Source: Marinomonas balearica (lineage in GTDB: Bacteria > Pseudomonadota > Gammaproteobacteria > Pseudomonadales > Marinomonadaceae). From it: a DNA stretch of 64,000 bases. Position numbers and translations under genes: made by a program. Location of the stretch: the NCBI RefSeq assembly GCF_004362145.1, contig NZ_SNXC01000009.1:186001-250000 (forward strand). Direction: 5' to 3'. Position 1 is the stretch's first letter; each line of letters begins with the position of its first letter. Positions 35,809 through 45,255 of this stretch are shown piece by piece. Under the pieces are notes generated by a model. It saw only the letters and a program-made list of their open reading frames with translations. It searched no databases and was not told the DNA's origin.

Positions 35809-36312
35809 TGTTTTCACCTTTAATTGATGTGTTGGTGATGAAAACTGTAATCAAAAACTTTAGTGTAATATCGGTGCGACTGAGTTTCTCATCCGCTTAA
35901 TATAGGAAGTATGCGCAATGGTTGGAATATTGGGGTTTCGTCGGAGAGAGTTCTAAGGAGGGTTTTATCGGGTTTTAGAATGCCGATTTTAGATGATTTT
36001 CTGAAATAGGTACGAATTAAAAGATCAGATTGAATGAAAAGTGTACACATTTGTAAGTTTTTTGAGATTTATTCGCCGCTTTTTTAAAGACTGGTTTTAA
36101 TGAAGTATGCTGTTAAGTTTGCGAAAATGTTAGATAAAAATAAAATGTCGTTTTAAAAATCGATTTATAATGTGCATAAAATAAGATCGAAATGTTGTTT
36201 TCTCGTTACAAAAATGGTGAGGCTTTCCCTTTATATGCGCGGTGCTCTGCTAGGTTTAGGTTGTTCACACACGTGAGCGGATAACCTATTTTTTTAGAGT
36301 TGAGGGATGGCT
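35809..36312. other. AT-rich divergent intergenic region upstream of the pectate lyase gene
   Basis: About 500 bases without a credible gene. The right half (36000-36200) is strongly AT-rich and probably carries the lyase promoter. No consensus CRP or KdgR site was recognised with confidence. Confidence 0.5.
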
Positions 36313-38400
36313 ATGAAAAATAAAAATATTAAGAATACTCATTGGAAAACGTTATCTAGTGTCATGATATTGGGTGGTTGTGCTCTGTCTTTAGACGCTG
36401 TTTCAGCGGATTACTGTACAGATTCTCCGAAGGATGGTGAAGTTTATAAGATAATCAATGCGGGCGCGAACAAGCTATTGGCGGCACAAAATGGATCAAC
36501 AAACGCTAATACTCAAATAGAAAGCAATACAGGGCTGGCATCACAGCGTTTCTATCTAAATAAAAACACTTCTTCTGGAGGATGGGCGATTCAGGCGGCA
36601 GACACCTACTACGCTGTGACGGTTGACGGAGGCTCTACATCTAACGGCGGTAATTTGCTTCAAACTCCATACACTCAAAGTTCAACTCAAGAATGGTCTA
36701 TCCAACAAACGTCTTCAGGTTCGCATTCTGGAAGCTACAGAATGATCAATCTGAATTCGTCACTCGCGATGACAGTGGCGGGTTCGCAAGAGGGCGCAAA
36801 TGTTTATCAGAATCAAGATGCAGCGGAAAGCTCACAGCGCTGGTGGTTAGAGCCAGTCAATGCATCATGTGATGGCGGCAGTACGGTTTCTCTGTCTGGA
36901 TACGGGGGCAACGGTTCTGTAACGTTAAACTGGTCGGATTCCGGCACTGGTTCTGCTTACCAAATCTATCAAGACACTGACAGCAATCCATCCGGTCGAG
37001 CGCGTGTTGGATACGTTTCGTCATCAACTCATAACTTCACCGTTACTGGCTTAAACAACGGTACAACCTACTATTTTTGGATTAAATTCAAAAACAGTGA
37101 CGGAACATTTTCAAATTCGAATGCTTTTAGTGCGACGCCAAATGGAACGAGCGGTGGTTCGCAAACCGATAGCTCTAGTTCAGCTGCAGCGCCAACGGCA
37201 GCGGCGGCTTCCTATGCGGGTGCTAACAGCGAACCATTAACGAATGGTTTTCCATCGTTTATTCGTTCTTACTCATCAGGAGCAACGGTCGTATCGAGCA
37301 TGAGTGCGCTTCAAAGTGCTATATCTTCTGCAAGTGCGGGCGATGTTATCTATATTCGTCAGGGTACGTACAGTACGTCATCTACGATCAAAATGACCAA
37401 AAACGGTACGTCTTCTAATCCTATTGTATTGAGTGCTTACCCTGGCGATGCGCGCCCTGTTATTAACTTTTCGTCTCAATCTGAGAGTAGCAGTAATCGT
37501 GGTTTTCAGTTGTCGGGTGATTATTGGCATATCTATGGTTTTGATATAAGAAATGCGGGTGACAACGGTATGTTTGTATCGGGGTCACACAACACCATTG
37601 AGTTTATGTCTTTTTACCGTAATGCAGATACAGGGTTACAGTTAGGTAATGGTGCAGCGTACAACTTCGTTAAAAACTCAGATTCGTACTATAACGCCGA
37701 TTCGAGTTTAGAAAACGCCGATGGTTTCGCAGCAAAACTGACCGTGGGTACAGGGAACTATTTCTACGGTTGCCGCGCTTGGCAGAATTTAGACGATGGA
37801 TTTGATGGGTATCTGCGTGACAACAATTCAACGATTCTGACCACAATGGAATACAGTTGGATGATTCGTAACGGTTACCAAGAAAATGGTTCTGCAGGTG
37901 TCGGCGATGGTAATGGCTTTAAGACAGGAGGGAGTGACGATAAAGACCTTGCTCACAACGGTGTCTATATTAATACCATTTCCGCTGAGAACACGGCCGA
38001 TGGCTATGATCAAAACAGCAACCGAGGTTCTGTAACCATCTACAATGCGATGGCGTATAAGAATAACCGCAACTTTGGATTGGGAGACAGCGGTTCTCGT
38101 GAGCTGAATCAATTGATCATAAAAAATTCAGTTTCTTATGATGGAAACAGTTCAGACAAATTCAATGCTAATTCGACGAGTATTTCTAACAATAGCTGGC
38201 AGGTTGCGTCTGTGTCATCTTCCGATTTTGAGAGCTTAAATATTGACGAATTATTAAGCGAACGTCAGAGCGATGGTTCTCTGCCGGTGGTTAATTTCTC
38301 CCATCTTAGGAGTGGAAGCGACCTCATTGATGCAGGTACAAATGTTGGGCTAAATTACAATGGTTCAGCACCCGATTTAGGTTCATTTGAATCGAATTAA
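36313..38400 (+). CDS. Secreted polysaccharide lyase family 9 pectate lyase with ricin-type and Fn3 modules
   Basis: This 695-residue exported enzyme is predicted to cleave (oligo)galacturonate by beta-elimination. After a signal peptide (about 1-33, cleavage near VSA) come a ricin-B/CBM13-like beta-trefoil (about 35-185, with repeated QxW-type motifs such as QEWSI and QRWWL), an Fn3 domain (about 192-270) and a low-complexity Ser/Ala linker. The right-handed beta-helix PL9 domain (about 310-690) carries YWHIYGFDIRNAGDNGMFVSGSHNTIE, DTGLQLGNG and NADGFAAKLTVGTGNYFYGCRAW, including the family's catalytic-site Lys and calcium-binding Asp cluster. GAGGG is correctly spaced for the ATG at 36313, 6 bases inside a first ATG. 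Confidence 0.9.
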   Translation: MKNKNIKNTHWKTLSSVMILGGCALSLDAVSADYCTDSPKDGEVYKIINAGANKLLAAQNGSTNANTQIESNTGLASQRFYLNKNTSSGGWAIQAADTYYAVTVDGGSTSNGGNLLQTPYTQSSTQEWSIQQTSSGSHSGSYRMINLNSSLAMTVAGSQEGANVYQNQDAAESSQRWWLEPVNASCDGGSTVSLSGYGGNGSVTLNWSDSGTGSAYQIYQDTDSNPSGRARVGYVSSSTHNFTVTGLNNGTTYYFWIKFKNSDGTFSNSNAFSATPNGTSGGSQTDSSSSAAAPTAAAASYAGANSEPLTNGFPSFIRSYSSGATVVSSMSALQSAISSASAGDVIYIRQGTYSTSSTIKMTKNGTSSNPIVLSAYPGDARPVINFSSQSESSSNRGFQLSGDYWHIYGFDIRNAGDNGMFVSGSHNTIEFMSFYRNADTGLQLGNGAAYNFVKNSDSYYNADSSLENADGFAAKLTVGTGNYFYGCRAWQNLDDGFDGYLRDNNSTILTTMEYSWMIRNGYQENGSAGVGDGNGFKTGGSDDKDLAHNGVYINTISAENTADGYDQNSNRGSVTIYNAMAYKNNRNFGLGDSGSRELNQLIIKNSVSYDGNSSDKFNANSTSISNNSWQVASVSSSDFESLNIDELLSERQSDGSLPVVNFSHLRSGSDLIDAGTNVGLNYNGSAPDLGSFESN

Positions 38401-38422
38401 TAATAAATCGTAGGAGCAAAAA

Positions 38423-38450
38423 AGCAGGGCTTTTAGCCCTGCTTTTTTAT
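38423..38450. terminator. Terminator downstream of the pectate lyase gene
   Basis: A 9-base stem (AGCAGGGCT and its complement) with a 3-base loop is followed by a T-run and preceded by an A-run, so it may serve both convergent genes. Confidence 0.9.
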
Positions 38451-38460
38451 TTATAGCGTT

Positions 38461-39159
38461 TTAAATGGAAACAATTAATGGAAGATTTGGGCGTAGATCA
38501 TAGGTTTTTCCTTGTCGCCCATGATCCAGTTCAAGTTCTAAAAGGTGGATGTTTGGCAGTACATTCGGTGAGTGACTTTCTTCTATCTGATCTTCTATCC
38601 TTTGCGTTTCTAGGAGTGTTAGCTGATCAATGTCACTAAGCGTTCTTTTTGTTTCGTCTGAAAAATGAGCACAGTGAAGTTGGACGTTCGTTACGTGTTC
38701 TGCGCCGTTCTTGTGGATAAGCGAATCGTCGTTGTTTAGTGTGTTACTCGGTGCTTTGCCAAAGCTCAAAAAGAACCACATCGGCTCGTTTACGCCACGT
38801 GTGCTAACGGGAATCGAAACGCCATTTGGTAAATAGCTGGGTTTGTAATCCCAACATTCCATCGTAAATGAAAAGCTGTTAATAGACGGTCTAAAGCACA
38901 CGCCAAATGGAGAAACCGTCGGGTGTCTCGATGGAGTCAATCGTTGATAAAGCTGAGTTCTTGAAGTTGCGGAGCTGGTTGCTTCATGTTCGTCTACGAG
39001 ATATAAAAATTCGAGAAACACATTGTTGAATCGAACGATTCGATTTTTTGTGCCTTGGCCTGCATGGCGGCGTCCTTGAGTTTCATTAAACCCTAAGTTG
39101 AAAAAGGCGTTGGCTTCTTCGCGAGATGGGGTCGCGATGAATACATGATCAATCTCCAC
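38461..39159 (-). CDS. VOC/glyoxalase-like-domain protein of the ABC-transporter locus
   Basis: This 232-residue protein opens with IDHVFIATPSREEANAFFNLGF, a VOC-type first strand and helix with a potential metal-binding His, followed by RIVRFNNVFLEFLYLV. The second half is less conserved. Homologues are annotated as glyoxalase-like-domain proteins of unknown substrate. The start is GTG with GGGA upstream. It lies 113 bases after the GntR regulator on the same strand, so it is probably part of that transcription unit and of the catabolic locus. Confidence 0.72.
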   Translation of the reverse strand: MEIDHVFIATPSREEANAFFNLGFNETQGRRHAGQGTKNRIVRFNNVFLEFLYLVDEHEATSSATSRTQLYQRLTPSRHPTVSPFGVCFRPSINSFSFTMECWDYKPSYLPNGVSIPVSTRGVNEPMWFFLSFGKAPSNTLNNDDSLIHKNGAEHVTNVQLHCAHFSDETKRTLSDIDQLTLLETQRIEDQIEESHSPNVLPNIHLLELELDHGRQGKTYDLRPNLPLIVSI

Positions 39160-39272
39160 GTTTACAGTCCCTACATTATGCGTTTTTGATATGAAACGTA
39201 TTCAAAACATCATAAGGACGAAATCGGCTAACCGCCAGCGTGTAACTTTGTAAATATTAGGGAAGTCAGTCT

Positions 39273-39962
39273 TTATGGTTCGCTTTCTCTGAATACGTTC
39301 TCCATATCGACTTTTTTGTTCTCCCAAAAATCCAGTTTTAAGTGACTTTCAATATCAGCTAAATGTTGTTTCATATAGAGAATGGCGGCGTTTATATCGC
39401 TGTTTTCGAGTGCTTGTACAATGTTTTTATGGTCATCACAGCCACATAATTCTCCCGCTTCAATTTGATAGAGAGAAATTATGAGCGAACTTCGTGTAAT
39501 GAGGTTTTGCAGCATGTCTGCAAGGACGGAGTTGCCCGCGAGCCGTGCTAAAAGAAGGTGAAATTCACCTGATTCCTTAATGATCTGCTCTCGTTTGTTG
39601 TTTTGGATCGCAGCGAGCTCCGCTTTGAGTTGCTTCTTTAGAATCGCGATGTCCAATTTGCGGCACTTTTCACTCAGTATCTCAATGATGCCGCGTTCAA
39701 CAATGGATCGAGCTGTAAAGACTTCTCTGGCTTCTTCAACCGAAGGTTGTGAAATGCTGGCGCCTTTGTTGGGAACGATCGATACGATACGCTCAAGTTC
39801 TAACCGTTTTAGGGCGGAACGGACGTGGTTTCTATTGGCTTTTAGGCGTGCAACCAACTCTGCTTCGACCAATCGTGTCCCCGGCGGAAGTCGTTGTTCA
39901 GCAACGGCATTGCTGATCGCTTGCACGAGTCTTTGAATTTCAATTTCTTTTTTATTAGACAT
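39273..39962 (-). CDS. GntR-family (FCD) regulator of the ABC/racemase/dioxygenase locus
   Basis: This 229-residue protein has an N-terminal winged helix (about 10-75: VAEQRLPPGTRLVEAELVARLKANRNHVRSALKRLELERIVSIVPNKGA) and a helical FCD ligand-binding domain (about 85-215) with the pattern ESGEFHLLLARLAG and DDHKNIVQAL for carboxylate/metal binding. It is divergent from the ABC importer operon. Matching candidate operators lie next to its own start and 29 bases upstream of the first importer gene, so it likely controls both transcripts in response to the imported compound. Confidence 0.88.
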   Translation of the reverse strand: MSNKKEIEIQRLVQAISNAVAEQRLPPGTRLVEAELVARLKANRNHVRSALKRLELERIVSIVPNKGASISQPSVEEAREVFTARSIVERGIIEILSEKCRKLDIAILKKQLKAELAAIQNNKREQIIKESGEFHLLLARLAGNSVLADMLQNLITRSSLIISLYQIEAGELCGCDDHKNIVQALENSDINAAILYMKQHLADIESHLKLDFWENKKVDMENVFRESEP

Positions 39963-39973
39963 AATAAATTACG

Positions 39974-39985
39974 ATTGTTAGCAAT
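39974..39985 (+). promoter_or_regulatory. Candidate GntR operator, regulator-proximal copy
   Basis: ATTGTTAGCAAT, an imperfect dyad (ATTG and CAAT arms), lies 12 bases upstream of the GntR start. Its exact complement recurs at 40193-40204. Confidence 0.6.
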
Positions 39986-40192
39986 ATTTCTATTGAGGTT
40001 AGCATAAGCTCTTTTTGTACGCCAAATGCCCAAAGTGCACTTGTTTTGATCATAATGTTTAAAAATGCACTAATTTAATGTGTTTTATCTACTCTATAAG
40101 GGATCTTTTTCGGTACTTATAAACTTCCTCCAGACCTGTCTAATCAAGCTTCTAATAGAAATGGCATCGCATTTGCAAATAGGTTAATCAAG

Positions 40193-40204
40193 ATTGCTAA
40201 CAAT
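40193..40204 (-). promoter_or_regulatory. Candidate GntR operator, transporter-proximal copy
   Basis: ATTGCTAACAAT on the plus strand is the exact reverse complement of the 12-mer at 39974-39985. It lies 29 bases before the importer ATPase start, placing an identical site at each end of the divergent region. Confidence 0.6.
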
Positions 40205-40233
40205 TTATGGATAATTATTTAGGATTCTGAGGT

Positions 40234-41280
40234 ATGTCAGGTTCGATAGAGTTAGTGCAGACAACGAAGGTTTATGATCAGATCTCAGTCGTTGATGCGA
40301 TTAATGTTAAGGTCGACAAGGGGAGTTACTGCTGTCTGCTTGGGCCAAGCGGTTGCGGTAAAAGCACGACGTTACGGATGATTGCAGGTCATGAAGCCGT
40401 CACGGAAGGCGACATTTTATTAAACGATCGAAATGTAACAAGATTGACGCCACGACAACGTGGCACCGCCATGATGTTTCAAGACTACGCGCTGTTTCCT
40501 CATATGAGCTGTCTAGATAACGTTGCATATGGATTAAAAGTAACAGGTGTCAGCAAAGTAGATCGGTACGAGCAAGCGGACGCAATGCTAGGCCTTGTGA
40601 ACATGGCGGAACATGCCAATAAGTTTCCCGACCAGCTTTCGGGAGGCCAACAACAACGAATTGCTTTAGCAAGAGCGTTAATTTGTAAGCCAGATGTTGT
40701 GCTCTTAGACGAGCCGCTGTCTGCTCTGGATCCATTCCTTAGAATACAAATGCGAAAAGAGCTAAAGCAGCTTCAGCAAAAACTCGGCCTCACTTTTATT
40801 CACGTTACCCATTCTCAAGAAGAGGCATTCGCTTTAGCGGATCAAGCGATTGTTATGTCTCGCGGCAAAATTGAGCAAGTGGGCTCACCCAGAGCCATTT
40901 TTGAGTCTCCAAACACGCCATTTGTGGCCAATTTTATTGGTGGGCACAACGTTCTTAAAGCATCGGGTTCCCTTGAGTTTTTAAGCTGGAGCGCTGGTTC
41001 AGATTCGGATGATCCGCTTTTAGAGGCGAATACCTCATTCTCGGTGAGGGCAGATCACATCACGACTCAGCCCCGATCAGATAAAGACGTCGCAGTGAAA
41101 GCAGAAGTGATTGGTACAGAGTTTCAAGCTCAATTTTATCTTGTGGAATGTGTTCTGGAAGACAGTCAAAGCGTTACCTGCTATCTACCCGAAGAATCCT
41201 TCGACGTCCATTTGATATCCTCCGGTAAATCTCTTTACCTGTATTGGTCCCAAGAGCGGATCAATACGTTTCGTTGTTAG
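40234..41280 (+). CDS. ABC importer ATPase, PotA type
   Basis: This 348-residue ATPase powers the importer encoded downstream. It contains Walker A GPSGCGKST (about 36-44), the Q-loop MMFQDYALFPHM, the signature LSGGQQQRIALARAL, Walker B VVLLDEPLSALD and the switch His in HVTHSQEEAFAL, followed by a C-terminal TOBE-like regulatory domain. It belongs to the polyamine/opine/iron family of ATPases. GAGGT precedes the ATG. It heads a six-gene plus-strand run (ATPase, binding protein, two permeases, racemase, dioxygenase). Confidence 0.94.
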   Translation: MSGSIELVQTTKVYDQISVVDAINVKVDKGSYCCLLGPSGCGKSTTLRMIAGHEAVTEGDILLNDRNVTRLTPRQRGTAMMFQDYALFPHMSCLDNVAYGLKVTGVSKVDRYEQADAMLGLVNMAEHANKFPDQLSGGQQQRIALARALICKPDVVLLDEPLSALDPFLRIQMRKELKQLQQKLGLTFIHVTHSQEEAFALADQAIVMSRGKIEQVGSPRAIFESPNTPFVANFIGGHNVLKASGSLEFLSWSAGSDSDDPLLEANTSFSVRADHITTQPRSDKDVAVKAEVIGTEFQAQFYLVECVLEDSQSVTCYLPEESFDVHLISSGKSLYLYWSQERINTFRC

Positions 41281-41302
41281 TTAACCTCAATGGAGACAAA
41301 AA

Positions 41303-42637
41303 ATGAAAGACAAAATGGTCATTGATCAAGTAAATCAGGACAACTCTTCTTCTGTCGAGACGGATCTCAAGTCTCCATCTGTGAGTCGTCGCGGGTTATT
41401 AAAAGGCGCAGCCAAAGCCGGTGTTGCTGCGGGGGCGATTTCTGGCTTCCCAATGATTTGGGCGCAAAACATAAAAAACATTACTCTTCGTCAGTTTGGT
41501 ACAGGCGTGTCTAACCTAAATGCCATTGCCGATAAATGTAAGGAAGACTTAGGCTTTAATTTGCAACTGACATCGCTTGATTCAGACAGTGTGACGCAGC
41601 GTGCGGTCACGCAACCGAACTCATACGATATTGCTGATATCGAATACTGGATCTGTAAAAAGGTTTTTCCTTCTGGTGTGATGCAGCCGCTGGATACGAG
41701 CAAGTTAAAGAACTTCAGTAAAATCTCTCCGTTATTTATAAACGGTAAGCTGGCTCCTGATTCTACTATTGCCCAAGGCACTGCACCTCATACCGTTGGT
41801 TTTGTCGAATCGAAAGATTCTAAACGATTCGCTACAGAGCAAACGAATTGGATGACGTTGATTCCTACGATCTACAACGCTGATACTTTGGGGATTCGTC
41901 CTGATTTGGTGGGGCGCCCAATCACCACTTGGGCAGATATTATGGATCCTGCGTTTAAAGGAAAAACCTCCATACTGAATATCCCTTCTATTGGCATTAT
42001 GGATGCTGCAATGATCTGTGAAGCGATGGGAGAAATTAAGTACGCTGATAAAGGCAATATGACGCGTGAAGAAATAGATAAGACCATCGAAATCTTGATC
42101 GCTGCGAAGCAACAAGGACAATTTCGTGCCTTTTGGAAATCCTTTGACGAGTCAGTCAATCTCATGGCGTCAGGTGAAGTAGTGATTCAAAGTATGTGGT
42201 CGCCCGCGGTTGCAGCAGTTCGAGGTCGTGGTATTCAGTGTGCGTATCAGCCTTTAAAAGAAGGATATCGAGCTTGGGGTGGCGGCTTAGGTTTAGCGTC
42301 TCATTTATCGGGCTTGGAGTTAGAAGCCGCGTATGAATACATTGATTGGTATTTGTCGGGTTGGGTCGGAGCGTACCTAAACCGTCAAGGTTACTACAGT
42401 GCAGCGCCTTCAACATCGAAAGACTATATGACACCGGATGAATGGGGATTCTGGATTGAAGGTAAGCCTGCACAAGGCGCAATTTTAGGGCCTGATGGCA
42501 ATTTGATGGAAAAAGCCGGTGCCGTGCGTGACGGAGGATCGTATTGGGATCGCATGGGAGCCGTTTCGTGTTGGAACTCCGTCATGGACGAAAACAAATA
42601 CATGGTTAGGAAGTGGAACGAGTTTATCGTTTCTTAA
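41303..42637 (+). CDS. Tat-exported substrate-binding protein of the ABC importer (PotD/PotF type)
   Basis: This 444-residue periplasmic binding protein (SBP_bac_1/PotD-like fold) has an N-terminal twin-arginine signal, VSRRGLLKGAAKAG, followed by a hydrophobic stretch to about residue 50. The mature domain begins near NITLRQFGTGVSN and includes YDIADIEYWICKK, TWADIMDPAFKGKTSI and AWGGGLGLASHLS. GGAG precedes the ATG. The Tat rather than Sec route hints that a metal or pre-folded state matters. The ligand is unknown; the enzyme neighbours point to a nitrogen-ring or sulfonate-like organic compound. Confidence 0.92.
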   Translation: MKDKMVIDQVNQDNSSSVETDLKSPSVSRRGLLKGAAKAGVAAGAISGFPMIWAQNIKNITLRQFGTGVSNLNAIADKCKEDLGFNLQLTSLDSDSVTQRAVTQPNSYDIADIEYWICKKVFPSGVMQPLDTSKLKNFSKISPLFINGKLAPDSTIAQGTAPHTVGFVESKDSKRFATEQTNWMTLIPTIYNADTLGIRPDLVGRPITTWADIMDPAFKGKTSILNIPSIGIMDAAMICEAMGEIKYADKGNMTREEIDKTIEILIAAKQQGQFRAFWKSFDESVNLMASGEVVIQSMWSPAVAAVRGRGIQCAYQPLKEGYRAWGGGLGLASHLSGLELEAAYEYIDWYLSGWVGAYLNRQGYYSAAPSTSKDYMTPDEWGFWIEGKPAQGAILGPDGNLMEKAGAVRDGGSYWDRMGAVSCWNSVMDENKYMVRKWNEFIVS

Positions 42638-42690
42638 AGGGAAAGAGAGGATAGGGATGTCCTCAATTTTATAAGGTAAGTAAATAGACC

Positions 42691-43545
42691 ATGATGTTGT
42701 CGAGACAAATACACAGTTACTGGCAAGCATTACCGCTAACGCTCATATTGCTTGGTTTTTTAGTGTTTCCTATTTGCGTTATTTTGGTGGTGAGTTTTTG
42801 GGACTATAACGAATATTCATTAATACCGGATTTTATTCTAGAGAATTACGAATTCTTGCTCACGTCAAAAGTAACATTAAAAGCCTATTTGCAGACGTTC
42901 AAGTACGCATTTCTCTCTTGGCTTTTTACTTTTTTGATTGGTTTTACCCTTGCCTACTTTTTGGCGTTTCACGTACGCAGCCAGAAAACCCAGACCGTAT
43001 TGTTTCTTCTTTGTACCGTGCCTTTTTTCACTTCCAATATCATTCGCATGATTTCGTGGATTCCCTTATTAGGTCGAAATGGTCTGGTTAATTCATCCTT
43101 ACAATCCAGTGGTTTGATAGACCAACCTCTGGATTGGCTGCTCTATAGCGATTTTGCCATTGTTTTGGCCTACATTCATTTGTATACCATGTTTATGGTG
43201 GTTCCTATTTTTAACAGCATGATGCGGATCGACCGCAACCTTGTAGAAGCAGCGTTAGACGCAGGAGCCGCACCGTGGCAAATTTTAAAAGACATTATTG
43301 TTCCTTTGTCTAAATCGGGAATTATGGTGGGGAGTATCTTTGTTTTTACATTGGTAATGGGCGATTTTATTACCGTAAAAATTATGGGAGGCGGCATAAA
43401 AGCGAATGTGGCGACCTTAATTTATAACGAGATTTCGCTGCTTCAATACCCCGCGGCAGCCGCGGGCGCCATTGTACTTTTGATTACGGTGCTAATGATG
43501 CTGATGATTCTATTTAGACTCGTTGATGTGCGTAAGGAGTTATAG
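42691..43545 (+). CDS. ABC importer permease, PotB type
   Basis: This 284-residue inner-membrane permease has about six helices and the EAA coupling loop (VEAALDAGAAPWQILKDIIVPLSKSGI) that contacts the ATPase. It matches PotB-type subunits of polyamine-like importers. The next permease gene starts two bases after its stop, so the two are tightly coupled. Two adjacent ATG codons are possible starts. The ribosome site (AAGG about 15 bases upstream) is farther than usual. Confidence 0.92.
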   Translation: MMLSRQIHSYWQALPLTLILLGFLVFPICVILVVSFWDYNEYSLIPDFILENYEFLLTSKVTLKAYLQTFKYAFLSWLFTFLIGFTLAYFLAFHVRSQKTQTVLFLLCTVPFFTSNIIRMISWIPLLGRNGLVNSSLQSSGLIDQPLDWLLYSDFAIVLAYIHLYTMFMVVPIFNSMMRIDRNLVEAALDAGAAPWQILKDIIVPLSKSGIMVGSIFVFTLVMGDFITVKIMGGGIKANVATLIYNEISLLQYPAAAAGAIVLLITVLMMLMILFRLVDVRKEL

Positions 43546-43546
43546 C

Positions 43547-44365
43547 GTGGATAAAAGGCCGATGAGTTTCTATTTTTTAGGGGCGTTTTTCATTGTGTTT
43601 TTGTTGTTTTTGTACGGCCCAAATATCACGATTGCGATTTTGTCATTTCAGGGGGAAAACGGCGGATTAACGTTTCCAATGCGAGGCAGTTCACTGCATT
43701 GGTATGCTCAACTGTTTGAACGCCAAGCGGTTGGGGATTTTACCAGCGCGTTGTTGCGATCTTTGGCGTTGGGTGTGATGGTCATGATCTGCACGGTTGT
43801 GTTTTCATTACTTGCAGGCCTTGCGTTTCGTAAGCGCTTTGTTGGAAGCAGTACGGTGTTTTATCTCACGTTGGCCAGCCTGATATTGCCTTCGATATTA
43901 GTCAGTCTGGGGATTGGGTTGATGTTTGATCGTTTTGGGTTGACGCCTAATTGGTTTAGTTCTGGTTTTGGCTCTCACTTAACGTGGACATTGCCGTTCG
44001 GTCTGCTCATCATGTTTGCGGTATTTAATCGGTTTAACCCCAGCTATGAAATGGCCTCGGCCGATTTAGGGGCAACTACTTTACAAACCTTTCGTTTAAT
44101 TCTCTTACCTTTGTTAGCCCCCAGTTTGATGGGCATTGGGTTATTTGGATTCACGTTAAGCTACGACGAATTCGCTCGTACCTTAATGACATCGGGGGCA
44201 TTAAATACCTTGCCTCTAGAGCTGTTCGCGATGACGACCAATGTGACCTCGCCCGTGCTGTATGCGTTAGGAACCGTGACGACTTTAGTCTCACTTTGCG
44301 TTATTTTACTCACTTTAGTTCTGCTAAAGCAGTTAAACAGAAAACCAAAGCATCAAGGGAATTAA
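43547..44365 (+). CDS. ABC importer permease, PotC type
   Basis: This permease of about 272 residues has six helices and an EAA-type loop (YEMASADLGATTLQTFRLILLPLLAPSL). It forms the membrane channel with the preceding permease. The start is the GTG at 43547, selected because AAGGAG lies 9 bases upstream and it follows the PotB-type stop by one base; a longer frame from 43523 would overlap the previous gene. It is the last transport component before the racemase and dioxygenase genes. Confidence 0.9.
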   Translation: MDKRPMSFYFLGAFFIVFLLFLYGPNITIAILSFQGENGGLTFPMRGSSLHWYAQLFERQAVGDFTSALLRSLALGVMVMICTVVFSLLAGLAFRKRFVGSSTVFYLTLASLILPSILVSLGIGLMFDRFGLTPNWFSSGFGSHLTWTLPFGLLIMFAVFNRFNPSYEMASADLGATTLQTFRLILLPLLAPSLMGIGLFGFTLSYDEFARTLMTSGALNTLPLELFAMTTNVTSPVLYALGTVTTLVSLCVILLTLVLLKQLNRKPKHQGN

Positions 44366-44429
44366 CACGTTTCAAAACCGCCGTGTATTGAGCAGGGCAA
44401 TGAATGCCCAATAGGATAAGGATAAGCCG

Positions 44430-45140
44430 ATGACGATTGCGATTATAAACCCGAATTCATCACACACCATGACTCAGCAAATGCAGTCATCGTGTGTGAA
44501 CCTCATTCTTCATAATGAGACTCAATGGTATGAATGCTCAAATAGCCCTGCAAGCATAGAAGGCCACAGCGATGGCGCTCAGGCAGCGTATCATCTGTTA
44601 GAAAAGATTCGAGAGCTTGAAAGTTCTGAGGTGCCGCCGAAAGCCTATGTCATAGCATGCTTTGATGACACAGGGTTAGACGCAGCTCGTGAGATAACCG
44701 CTTCTCCTGTTATAGGTATCGGAGAGGCCGCCATGCACGCAGCAAGCTTTGTGAGCCAGCGTTTTGTTGTTATGACGACGTTAGAGCGATCCGTTTCGAT
44801 TCTGGAACGCAATCTAAGTCACTATGGTTTGGCAAATCGAAGTGGTGGCGTATACGCATCGGGTTTGCCTGTTCTCTCTCTTGAAAGCGACCAACAAAGC
44901 TACGACATTGTAAAACGCGCTGCGAGTAAGGTATTAAATGAATACAAAGGAGACGCACTGGTGCTGGGCTGCGGGGGAATGAGTCACTGGGTTGAACGCT
45001 TGCAAAGCGGTATCGGTGTTCCTGTTTTGGACGGTGTTCGTATTGCGGTTGCTTTTGCCGACAGTTTTATTTCGTTAAAACTTTCTACAAGCAAGGTTGC
45101 CGGCTATGCATGGCCAGAAATCAAAGCCAATCAGAATTAA
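44430..45140 (+). CDS. Asp/Glu/hydantoin racemase-family enzyme
   Basis: This 236-residue protein belongs to the two-cysteine racemase family. The two half-sites are visible: IACFDDTGLDAAREI (Cys at about 76) and LVLGCGGMSHWVE (Cys at about 180), each followed by the family Gly/Asp pattern. The N-terminus IAIINPNSSHTMT is typical of hydantoin racemase-like members. These enzymes interconvert enantiomers of 5-substituted hydantoins or act on allantoin. GATAAGG precedes the ATG. The presence of an importer and a TauD-type dioxygenase suggests catabolism of a scavenged compound, not cell-wall synthesis. Confidence 0.87.
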   Translation: MTIAIINPNSSHTMTQQMQSSCVNLILHNETQWYECSNSPASIEGHSDGAQAAYHLLEKIRELESSEVPPKAYVIACFDDTGLDAAREITASPVIGIGEAAMHAASFVSQRFVVMTTLERSVSILERNLSHYGLANRSGGVYASGLPVLSLESDQQSYDIVKRAASKVLNEYKGDALVLGCGGMSHWVERLQSGIGVPVLDGVRIAVAFADSFISLKLSTSKVAGYAWPEIKANQN

Positions 45141-45255
45141 AAGTCTTGTAAACACAAAACAGCACAATAAGAAAAATACGACTGTTTTAGAAGGAACTTT
45201 GTCTTTCCGCTATGATCATAACTATCACCGTTTGATTTAGCGTTGAAAGGCATTT

